The translations under genes were made by a program, and so were the position numbers. The notes under the pieces were generated by a model that was not told the DNA's origin, did no database searches, and saw nothing but the letters and a program-made list of their open reading frames with translations. Positions 24,301 through 32,694 of a stretch of DNA of 64,000 bases are shown here, piece by piece. The stretch comes from Pelagicoccus sp. SDUM812005. Lineage in GTDB: Bacteria > Verrucomicrobiota > Verrucomicrobiia > Opitutales > Opitutaceae. Location of the stretch: positions 1 through 64,000 of the forward strand of contig NZ_JARXIA010000007.1 of assembly GCF_031127875.1 (NCBI RefSeq). The letters run 5' to 3'. The first letter of the stretch is position 1. Every line of letters begins with the position of its first letter.

Positions 24301-27300
24301 CCAATAGACGTAGACGTCGTAGTTGTCGTAGGGGACCTCTTCTGCGTAGACGGCAGTGCTGGAGGAGTTGCTCGTGGCTCGCTGGGTGCGCATCATGGAC
24401 GCGTCGTCGGCGAGTGGGGCAGGGTACTCCGGAGTGCTGTTCGGGTAGAAGAACGCCGTATTCGCGAAACGGATATCGAGCGTAGTGGCGACTCCTTCGC
24501 TATCGGTCGCGTCGGTGAAGGTTTCGTTGTTTACCGTGGAGTTGTTCCAGTTGGTGGCAGCGACAGCGCCGAGGCTGTCGGTCGAAGCGACTTCTTGTCC
24601 AGGGTTGGTGACGTTGAAGCTTACGATTCCGTCGCTGGAGGTACCGCTACCTCCTCCGCCGGTGGTTTCGGCGAGGGTGGTTACGCTGAGGGCCGAGCTG
24701 GCGGCAGAGGCGTTTCCGGCTGCGTCGAGCGCTACGACAGTGACGCTGTAGCTCGTTTCTGCAGTGAGTCCACCGATGGTTTCGGTGGTAGCGGAAACGG
24801 TGCTGTAGAGCGATCCGTCGAGGTAGACCTCGTAGCCGGTGACGGCGGTGTTGTCGCTCGAGGCGTCCCAGCTGAGGTTGAAGCTGGTTTCGGCAAGGGC
24901 GCTGCTTTGCAGGTTTGTCGGAACGGTCGGAGCTTCGGTGTCGGGCGCGGGGCCGTCGTTAGCGAGGAAGCGCACGGCGTCGGCGATAACGTGCCCGTTG
25001 GTGTTGTCGGTACGAAGGACCACGCTGTTGGCGGTGCCGGCAGCAAGGTTGTAGGTGCCGAGCAGGACCCATTCGCCGTTGTTGTTGCGTTGGTTGACCG
25101 AAACGGTGTCGGTACCGTTAGCGTGTATGATATCTACGGGTACGTTGCTGGCGCGGCTGCTGGAGCTGGTCCAACGTAGGAAGACGTCGTAGAGTCGAGC
25201 GGCGGGCAGGTCAGGCGTGTAGGTGACGGACTTGCTGCCTTGCTCTAGGTTTTCGTTGTGCTGGTAGTCAGCGCCCCAATGTCCGGATACGGAATTGCTG
25301 CTAGGCCAGCTTCCCACGAAGGTGACGCCAAGCTGGGCGTCGTTGTCGAGGATGATTTCGGCGCCCACGGTACCGTCGTCGAGAGTCTTGACGATTGCTT
25401 CGTCGCTAGGAGCGGAAAGGTTTCCGTTTACGTCGCGAGCGCGGACGCTGACGAAGTAGGAGGTGTAAGGCGACAGTCCGGTAAAGGTGTAGGAAGCAAC
25501 GGAGGTTGTTCCTTGGTATTGACCATCCAGATACACGTCGTAGCTGTCGACTCCGGTTTCGTCGCTGGCAGGATCCCAGGTAACGGTGAAGCCGTCGGTT
25601 TGAACGTTGGAGGCGTAGAAGTTCGCCGAAGGTTCCGGTGGCAGGTCCGCGGAGGCGGCAGGTAGGATCTCGATGCCGCTAATCATGGGATTGTCTGCGG
25701 AGGCGGTGAAGACTAGGTCGAGAATGTTGTCCTCTACTTCCACGAAGCCGGATTTGACGAGAGCAGTCTGTGAACCGCCTGCTTGGTCGAATACGTCGAT
25801 GTCGATCCAACCGGCCGGGTAGCTGTCTTCGGCGGAAACGGTGAAGACGCGTTGGCCGGCAGCAGTGATGCCGTGGTAGGTTTCGGCGAAGTGCAACTTC
25901 ACTTCGTAGATCCCGTTGGCGAGGATGATGCTGTAGTCGGAAACTCCCCAGCGCTCGGTTTGGTAGATGCGATCGTCGAGGGTGCCGGCGATTTCGATGG
26001 CGCCGCGATCGGCCATGCCGCCGCCGTTGTCGCTGCTATGGTCGGCGACCCATTCGTTGCCGTTGGAGTCGGTGAAGCTGCTTGCTCCTCCCGATTCGAT
26101 ACGCGTTACCACGGGAGTGGTAGGGAATGTGATGACGATGTTGATGCTTTGGGATGCCTTGGCTCCGCGGTTGTCGGTGACGGTGCACTCGGCTTCGTAG
26201 GTGCCCGGTACGTTGTAGGTATGGGTCGGGTTGGGGGTGTTGGTGACGTTGCCGTCGCCGAAGTCCCAGAGGTAGCTAATGATGGTGCCGTCGGAGTCGG
26301 TGGCAGTCGACGTAAAGTCGATGGTGGTGGGCGTTACGCCGCCTGTGCTGGAGGAAGCGATGCTCAGGGTTGGAGCGACGTTGGGAGTCTCGTCGACGCG
26401 CTCGCTGCTATAGCCCTTGGTCAAGCCGTAGGTCTGGCTATCCATGGAGTCGAGGGGAACGCCTTGCCAAGCTGGATCGGCCGCGACGTATTGCGGGTCG
26501 GTCCCTTCGCCCGGACGGTAGGTCGCGGTATCGATCAGGTTGACCGAGGAAGATGCGAAAACGGCGGTGGCGCTGGTGGTGGAAAGGATCGAATCGGATA
26601 CGGTAACCGATGCTCCGTTTTCGATGGAGACGCCGTGTCCGTTGCCGTGCATGGTCGAGAAGTCGACCGTGAGTTCGCCGCCGCTGCCGCTCACCCAGAG
26701 GCCGTAGGAAGAGCCGGAACCGCCTTTTTTGGAGTTGAAGGAGGCGACGCAGTTGAACATCTGGCCGTTGTCGGCCCAGTGGCGGTAGCCGCGAGAGTTG
26801 TCCGCGGAAACGCAATCTTGGTAGGTGATGTAGGAGGCCTTGTTGTCGAAGCCGGCGTCGTTGTTTCCGTAGGCTTTACAGCGGATGTAGAAAACGTTGT
26901 AGGTGCCGCGCTCGGTGCTGAATCCGTCACCGTTCCAGTACTTGGAGCTCGACTGGTTGTATCCGTTATTCAATGCCACGCAGTCGATGAAGGTAATGTC
27001 GTGGATGATTGGCTGTCCGTCCGTGTCGTCACCGGCGAATCCGTTGGGGATGGCTCGGGTGGGGAAGGACAGGTCGCCCGCGTTGCAATCCGTGAAGCAG
27101 GAATCGAAGGTAACGAAGCTCGAGTAGTCGCCGATGCGGAATGCTTTCTTGGTATGGCGGATTACGGTACAGTCCTTCACGAGGATCTCGCTCGTGTTGT
27201 AGAGGCGGATCGCGTCTTCGATGGTGTCGAAGTGGAGGTTTTCGAAGAGGATGTTGGTGCGTAGTGTATCGGTAGTACCACTACGACGCATCCCTATGAC

Positions 27301-27723
27301 GAAGGGTTGATCCTTGAAACGGAGGTTCTTGATCTCCCAGTAATGGGCAGCTCCAGGAAACTCCAGGAAGGTGTAGTTCGCGTTGTTGTTCACGTCGAAG
27401 GTACCCTGGAAGAGCGGCAGTCCGCCGCCTGTATCCACACCTTCGAGCGCCTTGGGCGAACCGCTGGTGCCGCTAGTCGTGATATCGATGGGCGATACGG
27501 TATAGGTGCCGCTTCCTAGGAGAACGCGGTCGCCGGGAGCGGAGCTGTTCAGAAGCGTCTCGATCTGGTCTTGGGGGGAGGCGTTTGACCAGTCGGAACC
27601 ATCTTGGGCTCCGGCTCCAGTGGGGGTGACATAGTAGTCAACGGCATACATACGTGCCGGGATGGCGAGCAACGCAAGCGTCGCCAGCAGTTTTAATAGA
27701 AACGTCGGGAACGACCTTTTCAT
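21319..27723 (-). CDS. Giant secreted multidomain right-handed beta-helix lyase (PL9-like)
   Basis: 2134 residues. A signal peptide (1 to about 27) is followed by a beta-helix of about 30-440, with the NGDGFSTERGTYNV and GNNDAGFDNKA segments seen in PL9-type pectate/glycan lyases. Then in order: PKD domain (about 450-530, WDFGDG), malectin/CBM57-like (540-685), FN3 (695-780), golvesin/Xly-like domain (788-918, ending ADAVRF), FN3 (928-1014), unknown module A copy 1 (about 1030-1231), FN3 (1236-1322), module A copy 2 (1332-1536), putative-Ig domain (1548-1630), two near-identical 82-residue MBG-like repeats (1633-1796), an MBG domain (to about 1870) and a C-terminal region rich in 'LNG' that resembles bactofilin or DUF7305-type beta-solenoids. 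It probably binds and cleaves an acidic polysaccharide at the cell surface. It is divergent from the GH57-like gene; the enzyme class is tentative. Confidence 0.75.
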   Translation of the reverse strand: MKRSFPTFLLKLLATLALLAIPARMYAVDYYVTPTGAGAQDGSDWSNASPQDQIETLLNSSAPGDRVLLGSGTYTVSPIDITTSGTSGSPKALEGVDTGGGLPLFQGTFDVNNNANYTFLEFPGAAHYWEIKNLRFKDQPFVIGMRRSGTTDTLRTNILFENLHFDTIEDAIRLYNTSEILVKDCTVIRHTKKAFRIGDYSSFVTFDSCFTDCNAGDLSFPTRAIPNGFAGDDTDGQPIIHDITFIDCVALNNGYNQSSSKYWNGDGFSTERGTYNVFYIRCKAYGNNDAGFDNKASYITYQDCVSADNSRGYRHWADNGQMFNCVASFNSKKGGSGSSYGLWVSGSGGELTVDFSTMHGNGHGVSIENGASVTVSDSILSTTSATAVFASSSVNLIDTATYRPGEGTDPQYVAADPAWQGVPLDSMDSQTYGLTKGYSSERVDETPNVAPTLSIASSSTGGVTPTTIDFTSTATDSDGTIISYLWDFGDGNVTNTPNPTHTYNVPGTYEAECTVTDNRGAKASQSINIVITFPTTPVVTRIESGGASSFTDSNGNEWVADHSSDNGGGMADRGAIEIAGTLDDRIYQTERWGVSDYSIILANGIYEVKLHFAETYHGITAAGQRVFTVSAEDSYPAGWIDIDVFDQAGGSQTALVKSGFVEVEDNILDLVFTASADNPMISGIEILPAASADLPPEPSANFYASNVQTDGFTVTWDPASDETGVDSYDVYLDGQYQGTTSVASYTFTGLSPYTSYFVSVRARDVNGNLSAPSDEAIVKTLDDGTVGAEIILDNDAQLGVTFVGSWPSSNSVSGHWGADYQHNENLEQGSKSVTYTPDLPAARLYDVFLRWTSSSSRASNVPVDIIHANGTDTVSVNQRNNNGEWVLLGTYNLAAGTANSVVLRTDNTNGHVIADAVRFLANDGPAPDTEAPTVPTNLQSSALAETSFNLSWDASSDNTAVTGYEVYLDGSLYSTVSATTETIGGLTAETSYSVTVVALDAAGNASAASSALSVTTLAETTGGGGSGTSSDGIVSFNVTNPGQEVASTDSLGAVAATNWNNSTVNNETFTDATDSEGVATTLDIRFANTAFFYPNSTPEYPAPLADDASMMRTQRATSNSSSTAVYAEEVPYDNYDVYVYWGGLRSADSTPQTMTVSFQLWDGSAWVTQETKYITDNDHAWDGTYNESTATASGDAVDGNEYVVFRARTDTDFKIVTTAGRRIGMSGFQIVSRDLTPPSVPANLQSSNVSESGFTLSWDASTDNVAVTAYDVYLDSVLFGSVTDTTIDITGLSPETTYGATVVARDEAENASAESDALIVTTAASSGGGSTSGDAISVNITTDNNVLAPSDVVGAVPVAYWSNSTVNNENLIDVLDSNGNATTADIKFTNTAYPYADETPDMPAPLDDDAKMMRSQRARSNVSSMAFEASEIPYSTYDLYVYWSGRKSGETVPITMDVNLQYHDGSTWVVQATKYIRDTDRKWDGTYNESLATTAAEAVDGEEYVVFRGLTESSIRVVGVSGRRTGLSGFQIVSQVSTNGSTETEEPQGSSPSITSASSASSAYGSPFSYSILASDTPTSYAATGLPAGLSIDPASGEISGTPSETGSFTIELTASNEYGSGIATLVLDVAAASQSINLDAISSKTYGDAPFEVSAAASSGLPVALAVVSGPAEIAGNTLTLTGAGNVTVEATQAGDANYLPAEAQQASFEVAQASQSISIHAISSKTYGDAPFEVNATASSGLPVAFAVVSGPAEISGNTVTLTGAGNVTVEATQAGDANYLPAEAQQASFEVAQATASLSLDGLWKVYDGAPAELALTTDPADLEATLLFDGSPVAPTYPGTYDVSVSIDDLNYQGEANASLSIVATALVRNAPTLNGGVIGSVQLVEASSFNLNGGTAVSGDLLLPGTPEIRVNGQPGFAGQIDAGGDIAPDDYRITLNGGASINHLVSRVNPPSLPAVDPAPATEGTRNVSLNHPEDEIGELATLRNLTLNSNAGSRALPAGTYGSLTANGSSSFVLGTLGATEPDVYNLEGITLNGNNTSIQIVGPVVLNLSGNVSLNSASIGDSAFPESLWLRFSDGDLTLNGAANLHGFVEAPLGKVTLNGSSTLQGCISSDELVINGNALLSWDAP
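22334..22825. repeat. Two tandem 246-bp coding repeats in the giant lyase
   Basis: Copies at 22334-22579 and 22580-22825 encode two 82-residue units, SQSI..AISSKTYGDAPFEV to QASFEVAQA, that differ at only a few codons. Period and phase are exact (246 bp), so the duplication is recent or kept similar by recombination. The units look like immunoglobulin-like 'MBG' spacers. Confidence 0.9.
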
Positions 27724-28109
27724 AGATTTGGGTGTCAGGGGGTTGTTTGCGCTGAGCGCAGGATTCGTTGGAAAGGCGCAGCTTCCGTGTGGTCCACGGT
27801 GAGGCGGAACGCGCGGGGCGGCGCAGAGGGTGTCTCAGGCTGACCAAGATGGGGCAGGCCTGATACGGGTATTCTCCTCTCTCTTGTCCATCTGGAAGGC
27901 GGCTGCCAACCCTCGGGTTCATGTATAAATAAGCTGCTGAGAGGGTAAAATCGGGGTAGGGAAGTCGGTTTGCAGCGCCTCGCGCAAGGCGGTTGTCGAA
28001 GCCGATTCGGGAATTGCAGGGGGTGCATAGTTAGTCATGCAGCGCTGGCTTTCTCCCGGACGGCTTTGAGGCGAAACTGATACCATCCCCGAATACCAAT
28101 TTATATCCT
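27724..28109. promoter_or_regulatory. Shared upstream region of the giant lyase and GH57-like genes
   Basis: A 386-bp divergent gap without a convincing gene; the short reading frames present have no ribosome site. Both promoters must lie here. A+T-rich patches occur at about 27920-27955 and 28095-28109. No riboswitch or operator word shared with other loci was recognised. Confidence 0.4.
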
Positions 28110-29525
28110 ATGAAAAAACGTAAGATTCTCTTTTTACCCCACGGCAATCTGCAGTATTCCCAGTTAGATCCTTCCAAGCGCGGCTGGGTCGCGCAGCAGT
28201 CCTACGAAAAGCTTTTCGAACTGGTGGCTTCCGACGACCGCTACCGCATTGCCTTCGAGGCGAGCGGGAAGACGCTCGAGATCATGGCGGAGCAGTATCC
28301 AAAATCTCTCGACAAGTTGAAAGCCCTCGTGGAGGAAGGTCGTATTGAGGGGGTGGCGTCGCCGCATACCCATATCATGTTGTCCAATATCGATCCCGAG
28401 ATCGGGTTTCACAGCTTGTTGGACGGATTGGACTCCTGGGAGCGCTACGTGGGAGTGCGGCCGGTCACGGGCTGGAATCCCGAATGCAGCTGGGCGGAGT
28501 ACTTGCCGTCGATTTACCGGGAAGCGGGTTTCAAGAATTTGATTGGCGACGCGGACAGCCTTTTCTTGTCCTTCGACGAGATCCGCGAAGCGACGGGACT
28601 GCGTTACGACGTGCGCAGCCATAGCAACAAGAACAAGCTCTTCCGCATCGAAGACTATATTGCGGACAAGCCCGACTTCCTCCGCTTGCTCACGAATCCG
28701 ACCGAACTTTCCAATGGCCTGCGCTTGATCTTCCGTTCCGACATGATGGCCAATCCGATGCTTTGGTACTTGATGGGGGCGACGGAGGGGAATCGCGAGA
28801 CGCCGGTGCAGCTGGAGGAGATCCGCGAAAGCCTCGAGCGTTGGTCGCAGCGCGTGGAGGAGACCGGCAGCTTTATCATGCCCTACGCGGAGGATGCCGA
28901 GTATATCGGCACCAGCGCCTATTTTTACGTGAAGCAGTTTAACGAAGCGCGTTTCTTCGAGCCGATGCCGGAGAGCGTCGATCGCTTCCAGGAGCTGCTG
29001 GACCTGTCTCTAGATCTTGGATACGAGATGGGAACGCCTGCCGAGGTGATCGATGCGAGCGAGGAGGTGATCAAGTCGGACCAAGTTTACAAGGTGGACA
29101 ATGGCATCGCCTGGCACGGTGGCACCGCCAAGGCCTGGGCCAATACGGTGTACTCTCGCATCATGGATCCGGTGTGCCGGGATATCCATGACGGGCTGCG
29201 CCGCGTGAGCCAGCGTTTGGGAACGGATTTCGGCACTATGCGCGACGACCTGCAGGCGGCTCGCCGCTTGCTGACGAACGCGTGGGTTTCCGATAGCCGT
29301 TGGCCGCCGCTGCCGACCACTCCGGGCCGTTTCAACGTGAAGGAGTCGATCGCCGACTTGAAGGAGGCGAACACCATGCTGGAGAACGTGATCGTGACGG
29401 TAGGCTTGCTCGAGCTGAAGTCGCTCTACAGTCCGGAGCTGATCCGCACGCAAATCGCCAGCATCGAGGAAGAGCTGATGGCGATGGACTATTTCGAGGA
29501 AAGCGGGGTTCCCGCTAAGGTTTAG
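28110..29525 (+). CDS. GH57-like glycoside hydrolase
   Basis: 471 residues without a signal peptide. The start, LFLPHGNLQYSQLDP (His11, Asn13, Gln15), fits motif 1 of the seven-stranded barrel enzymes of GH57 and relatives, and GWNPECSWAEYLPSIY (about 121-136) fits motif 2 with its 'WxPE' element. A helical C-terminal region follows. GH57 members act on alpha-glucans (amylases, glucanotransferases, branching enzymes) or alpha-galactans; the substrate cannot be told here, and a GH38-like or deacetylase-related barrel is possible. ATG at 28110 is the natural start. A very strong terminator follows at 29561. It is divergent from the PL9-like lyase, suggesting shared control. Confidence 0.6.
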   Translation: MKKRKILFLPHGNLQYSQLDPSKRGWVAQQSYEKLFELVASDDRYRIAFEASGKTLEIMAEQYPKSLDKLKALVEEGRIEGVASPHTHIMLSNIDPEIGFHSLLDGLDSWERYVGVRPVTGWNPECSWAEYLPSIYREAGFKNLIGDADSLFLSFDEIREATGLRYDVRSHSNKNKLFRIEDYIADKPDFLRLLTNPTELSNGLRLIFRSDMMANPMLWYLMGATEGNRETPVQLEEIRESLERWSQRVEETGSFIMPYAEDAEYIGTSAYFYVKQFNEARFFEPMPESVDRFQELLDLSLDLGYEMGTPAEVIDASEEVIKSDQVYKVDNGIAWHGGTAKAWANTVYSRIMDPVCRDIHDGLRRVSQRLGTDFGTMRDDLQAARRLLTNAWVSDSRWPPLPTTPGRFNVKESIADLKEANTMLENVIVTVGLLELKSLYSPELIRTQIASIEEELMAMDYFEESGVPAKV

Positions 29526-30187
29526 AACTTTTTGTTAGTGTAGTTCTAGTTGAATGGGGAAGCCCACGCTTGGGGAAGCGTGGGCTTTTTCGTGCTTTTG
29601 GGTTGAAGGGGGGGCGAAGCGTTAGTTTCGGATCGTTGACTTGTGTTCTTTTGCCCACGACGGAGCGACGCGGAGATAGCGAAGCAATGAGCACGAATGG
29701 GGATGGGATGATTGGGAATGTGTTTTTTGAACCACAGATGACACTGATTGTCACAGATCGTGGATACGGTTGAGTCCTGAGGGAGTGGGGGTCGCCGCAG
29801 GGAGGTCCTGTTCTGCGTATTGTCTATGCAGGTTTCCCGCTAAGAGACCTTTAGTAGCTGTTGCGTAGATCTCCGTTGTTTTCTGGTAGCTTTTGCCGGA
29901 GGCGGCAGTTGTTAAGTACTGCTTAATAACTGAGGCTCCCTCCAGTTCGTTGTCGCTGAAGACGCTGATTTGAGACGGGAACGGAGAGGCCGTATAGCTC
30001 CGCCATCATCTTCTACGTTAGCCAGATGTTCTTGTCCTCGCAGCGGCATTTCGATGCTGCCTTCCGAACTTGTGGCAAAGCTCAGGAGATCCGCCGTGGA
30101 GACGCTAGTGAACGAGGCTTATTTGTTTTAACCACAGATAGCTCGGATTGTTTTGATGGATCTTATGTTTTCAGGAGATGTCCTTTC
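29526..30187. other. Gene-free stretch with terminator and decayed repeat words
   Basis: About 660 bp between the GH57-like gene and the end of the defence operon. After the terminator at 29561-29590 it holds no plausible gene. Scattered repeat-like words are visible: CCCACGACGGAGCGACGCGG near 29654, and AACCACAGAT at both 29732 and 30130, of a kind seen in many related genomes as degenerate repeats. An imperfect hairpin, GTTGTTAAG with CTTAATAAC, lies at 29909-29931. It looks like old junction or insertion debris at the island edge. Confidence 0.5.
29561..29590 (+). terminator. Strong terminator after the GH57-like gene
   Basis: AGCCCACGCTT and AAGCGTGGGCT form a perfect 11-bp stem with a GGGG loop, followed by TTTTC. 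It is 36 bp after the stop codon. Confidence 0.92.
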
Positions 30188-31378
30188 TCAGGATCCTTGA
30201 ATCTGTCGGTGTTGGTCTCGGATGACTTTCAAGCGGCGCACTAAATCGTCGTAAGTCATGATATCGACAACGTTGCGATACTTGCGGCGAATGACTTCGA
30301 AGTCGTTCTTCTGATCATTTGTGAGGTTGTTGTCTCGGCCCATGATGATCAAACCCGTTGGATTCACTATTTTGATCTCGAGGCCTTGGGGAAGCTTCGA
30401 TCCATACTTCTCGTTGAGCTTTCTCTCGCCAAGTTCTCCCCATCGATTGAAGTGGTAGAGGTACTTCTCAACCTGCATGATAGTCCCTGCGAGCTCACGC
30501 TGTGGGACATGATTTCCGCGATAGTCGTTGGGAGTTACAGAGTGTTGGTCGGAAGGTTTCTTAATTTCGATGACGTCTATAAAGCCGGAGGCGTCGACTA
30601 ATAGAAAATCAACGCGACGTGTGGTATTGGCCCAGCTATCGTTGACAGGGCCTTCTTTGAAGGCGCGGATGTAGCGGGGAAAGAGAAGGAGAACGACTTG
30701 GAGAATTTCATCCTGCCATCGCGCTTCATTGTAACTCTCGCCGTTCTCAAGCATGGTCTCGATCTTTTCAGTAAGATCGGCAAACTTTTGAAATTCGTAA
30801 GGAGCATAGCTTAGCTGAGGCTCGCTACCTTGATATGAGTCCTTGGTGTTGAGGTAGTTTTCGTATCGCACCTTGTAATCGTTTTCGATGGGGAGGTGGT
30901 TTCGTATGATGGACGAAATGCGAGCCTTGGCGTAGCTGTTGAGCTCGTACGTGTTGGGGAATTTTCGAAGGAGTAGTCGGAACACTTCCGTCGGAAGTGC
31001 TCCTTCGGCGTCTCCACCAATGGTGAGTTGGGAAAGACCAAACTCGTTGAAGCGGCGGAAGATGGCGATGTTGCGCTCCGCCGCGAATATTTTGCGTTCG
31101 AGGTTTATCGAGGTGTGGATTGCTAGGTCGAAGTTTATGCCTAGTACTTCTCGATCGATGCGGAAGTAGGAATTGGCTATCGTCCCGATGCGGAATACGA
31201 AGCGATCGCTGTCTTCGTCCTCGATCCATTGCTCGTTGGTAACGAAAAAGATGCGAGCGCTGAGGCTCGCTTCGCCATTTTCTGCGAGTAGCTCACGTAT
31301 CCAGCTCCCGTCTTGGTTTTCGGGCATGTAATCCAGGAGTAAGCCCGTTCCATCCTCTGTCTGCTCGAAGCGAATCAT
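30188..31378 (-). CDS. sduA: Shedu-family nuclease (SduA, DUF4263), last gene of a type I restriction operon
   Basis: 396 residues. The C-terminal half carries the Shedu DUF4263 nuclease: a WQDEILQVVLLLFP helix (about 221-234), RRVDFLLVDASGFIDVIEIKKPS with Asp257 and E271-I-K273 as the PD-(D/E)xK catalytic set, and the ELAGTIMQVEKYLYHFNRW helix (about 293-311). The N-terminal ~190 residues are the variable sensing part of the family (FVFRIGTIANSYFRID, ERNIAIFRRFNEFG). Shedu proteins defend against phage by DNA cleavage. The ATG overlaps the hsdS stop by 4 bp (ATGA), so translation is coupled to the restriction-modification operon. It usually occurs alone; this tight coupling is unusual as far as I know. 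Confidence 0.85.
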   Translation of the reverse strand: MIRFEQTEDGTGLLLDYMPENQDGSWIRELLAENGEASLSARIFFVTNEQWIEDEDSDRFVFRIGTIANSYFRIDREVLGINFDLAIHTSINLERKIFAAERNIAIFRRFNEFGLSQLTIGGDAEGALPTEVFRLLLRKFPNTYELNSYAKARISSIIRNHLPIENDYKVRYENYLNTKDSYQGSEPQLSYAPYEFQKFADLTEKIETMLENGESYNEARWQDEILQVVLLLFPRYIRAFKEGPVNDSWANTTRRVDFLLVDASGFIDVIEIKKPSDQHSVTPNDYRGNHVPQRELAGTIMQVEKYLYHFNRWGELGERKLNEKYGSKLPQGLEIKIVNPTGLIIMGRDNNLTNDQKNDFEVIRRKYRNVVDIMTYDDLVRRLKVIRDQHRQIQGS

Positions 31379-32694
31379 GGGGCGAAGGCTTCTTTAAGGA
31401 CGGCTTGCAGGAGTTGGTTGGCGTGGGCTTGGGAGTGTTCGATTTCCGCTTCCAGCTCGCGGCAAGTTTCCATCAAGGCATCCACGCGTTCGACGATGAC
31501 CGCTTGCTCGGCGAGGGGTGGAAGGGGGATCGGAACTGTTCGGACATTGGGTAGATTTAGTCCGGGCTTATCACCCTTTGAATAGCTCAGTAGCACTCCG
31601 CGAGGTCCGTTGTCTGTGGTTAAGCAGCGGTGAATCCAAACGGACAACTTGGTTTCCATCAATCGGGTAAGGGCGATGTGCTGACTAACATAAGCCTCTT
31701 CGAGTTGCTGGTCGACTCGAGCGGTTTTTCCGCAGTTTCCGCCTGTTATCGTTACTAAAATATCATCAGGCTGAACTAAGGTCCGTTGGCCTTCCATTTT
31801 ATCTGGGAGATCAACAAAGGCGGATTGCGACAGATCCAAGAGATCGGTCTTAATGTTCTGAGCTCGGATGAAGAGGGATCCTTGATTTGCGTAGTAAGCT
31901 TTCCAACCTCGTGAACCACTTGTAACAAATTCAGTTAGTTCACCTAACCTGCACCACTCCCAGCTGTCAGGAATCTCGCAGGTGATCTCTTCGCTGGTGA
32001 CCTTAGGTAGCGGCTTCTCTTTGCGGATTTTCTTTTCGGCGACGAGGCGGGCTTTTTCGACTTGGATGCGTTTGAGGAGTTCGCTGGCTGGCTCGACGTC
32101 GAGATTCTCAGCCCGCCAGTCGGCGGTGAGCTTTCCTTGTATCGCTTCTTGCAGGATGGCTTGCTTGAGCTTCTTGAGAAGGGATCGTTGGTGGTCGATC
32201 TCTTGATCCATACCAAGCTCTTCTATTGTACGAAGCTTCTCAACGAATCCTTGCTGTCCAGCTAGATCGAGATCGGGTAGCTCTACTTGATTTAGTAGAT
32301 TTTTAGGAGTCAGATACTTGCGGTTGGTTGTTCCGGACGAAAGCTTCGTTATGTAATCGGCGAAGGCTGGAATTCTGAAGAGAGTCTCCAAATAGGTTGG
32401 GTCGACTTTTTCCAAATTTATATCGGCAAGAGCCATGTTGCCTGATGCAAGAGTGCCTGCATGGGTAGAATGAGTTACTCCGAATGCTCCATTTTTGGTA
32501 TCAACTTTGCACCACATCAGTTGATTGGATTCTATGACTTGATACGTACGCATCGTAAGCTCCTGCCCCAGGACTCGCCTCCTTACCACTACTCCTTTGC
32601 CGTAGTTTTGGACCCCTGATATCTCGTAAGACTTTTCGTCTTCGATCTCGATGGTGTTTTTGTTTCTCAGCTTGATTGCGTCACCAAGTTTCAT
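31375..32694 (-). CDS. hsdS: Type I restriction-modification specificity subunit HsdS
   Basis: 439 residues with the two-half layout of HsdS. The first target-recognition domain is about 1-155, followed by a conserved helix (DQEIDHQRSLLKKLKQAILQEAIQGKL, about 178-204). The second domain is about 240-400, beginning IPDSWEWCRLGEL and ending LPPLAEQAVIVERVDALMETCRELEAEI, the closing coiled coil. These helices are the spacers that dock two HsdM subunits, and the domains read a bipartite DNA site that cannot be predicted by eye. It overlaps both hsdM (4 bp) and the Shedu gene (4 bp). Confidence 0.93.
   Translation of the reverse strand: MKLGDAIKLRNKNTIEIEDEKSYEISGVQNYGKGVVVRRRVLGQELTMRTYQVIESNQLMWCKVDTKNGAFGVTHSTHAGTLASGNMALADINLEKVDPTYLETLFRIPAFADYITKLSSGTTNRKYLTPKNLLNQVELPDLDLAGQQGFVEKLRTIEELGMDQEIDHQRSLLKKLKQAILQEAIQGKLTADWRAENLDVEPASELLKRIQVEKARLVAEKKIRKEKPLPKVTSEEITCEIPDSWEWCRLGELTEFVTSGSRGWKAYYANQGSLFIRAQNIKTDLLDLSQSAFVDLPDKMEGQRTLVQPDDILVTITGGNCGKTARVDQQLEEAYVSQHIALTRLMETKLSVWIHRCLTTDNGPRGVLLSYSKGDKPGLNLPNVRTVPIPLPPLAEQAVIVERVDALMETCRELEAEIEHSQAHANQLLQAVLKEAFAP

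Noticed and set aside
22153-27264. Several 300-490-codon plus-strand frames opposite the giant lyase
   Set aside because: Gly/Val/Asp-rich shadow frames caused by GC-rich codon use of the repeat domains.
29909-29931. Hairpin GTTGTTAAG/CTTAATAAC as a terminator or attachment site
   Set aside because: Imperfect, no T-run, no integrase gene and no second copy seen.
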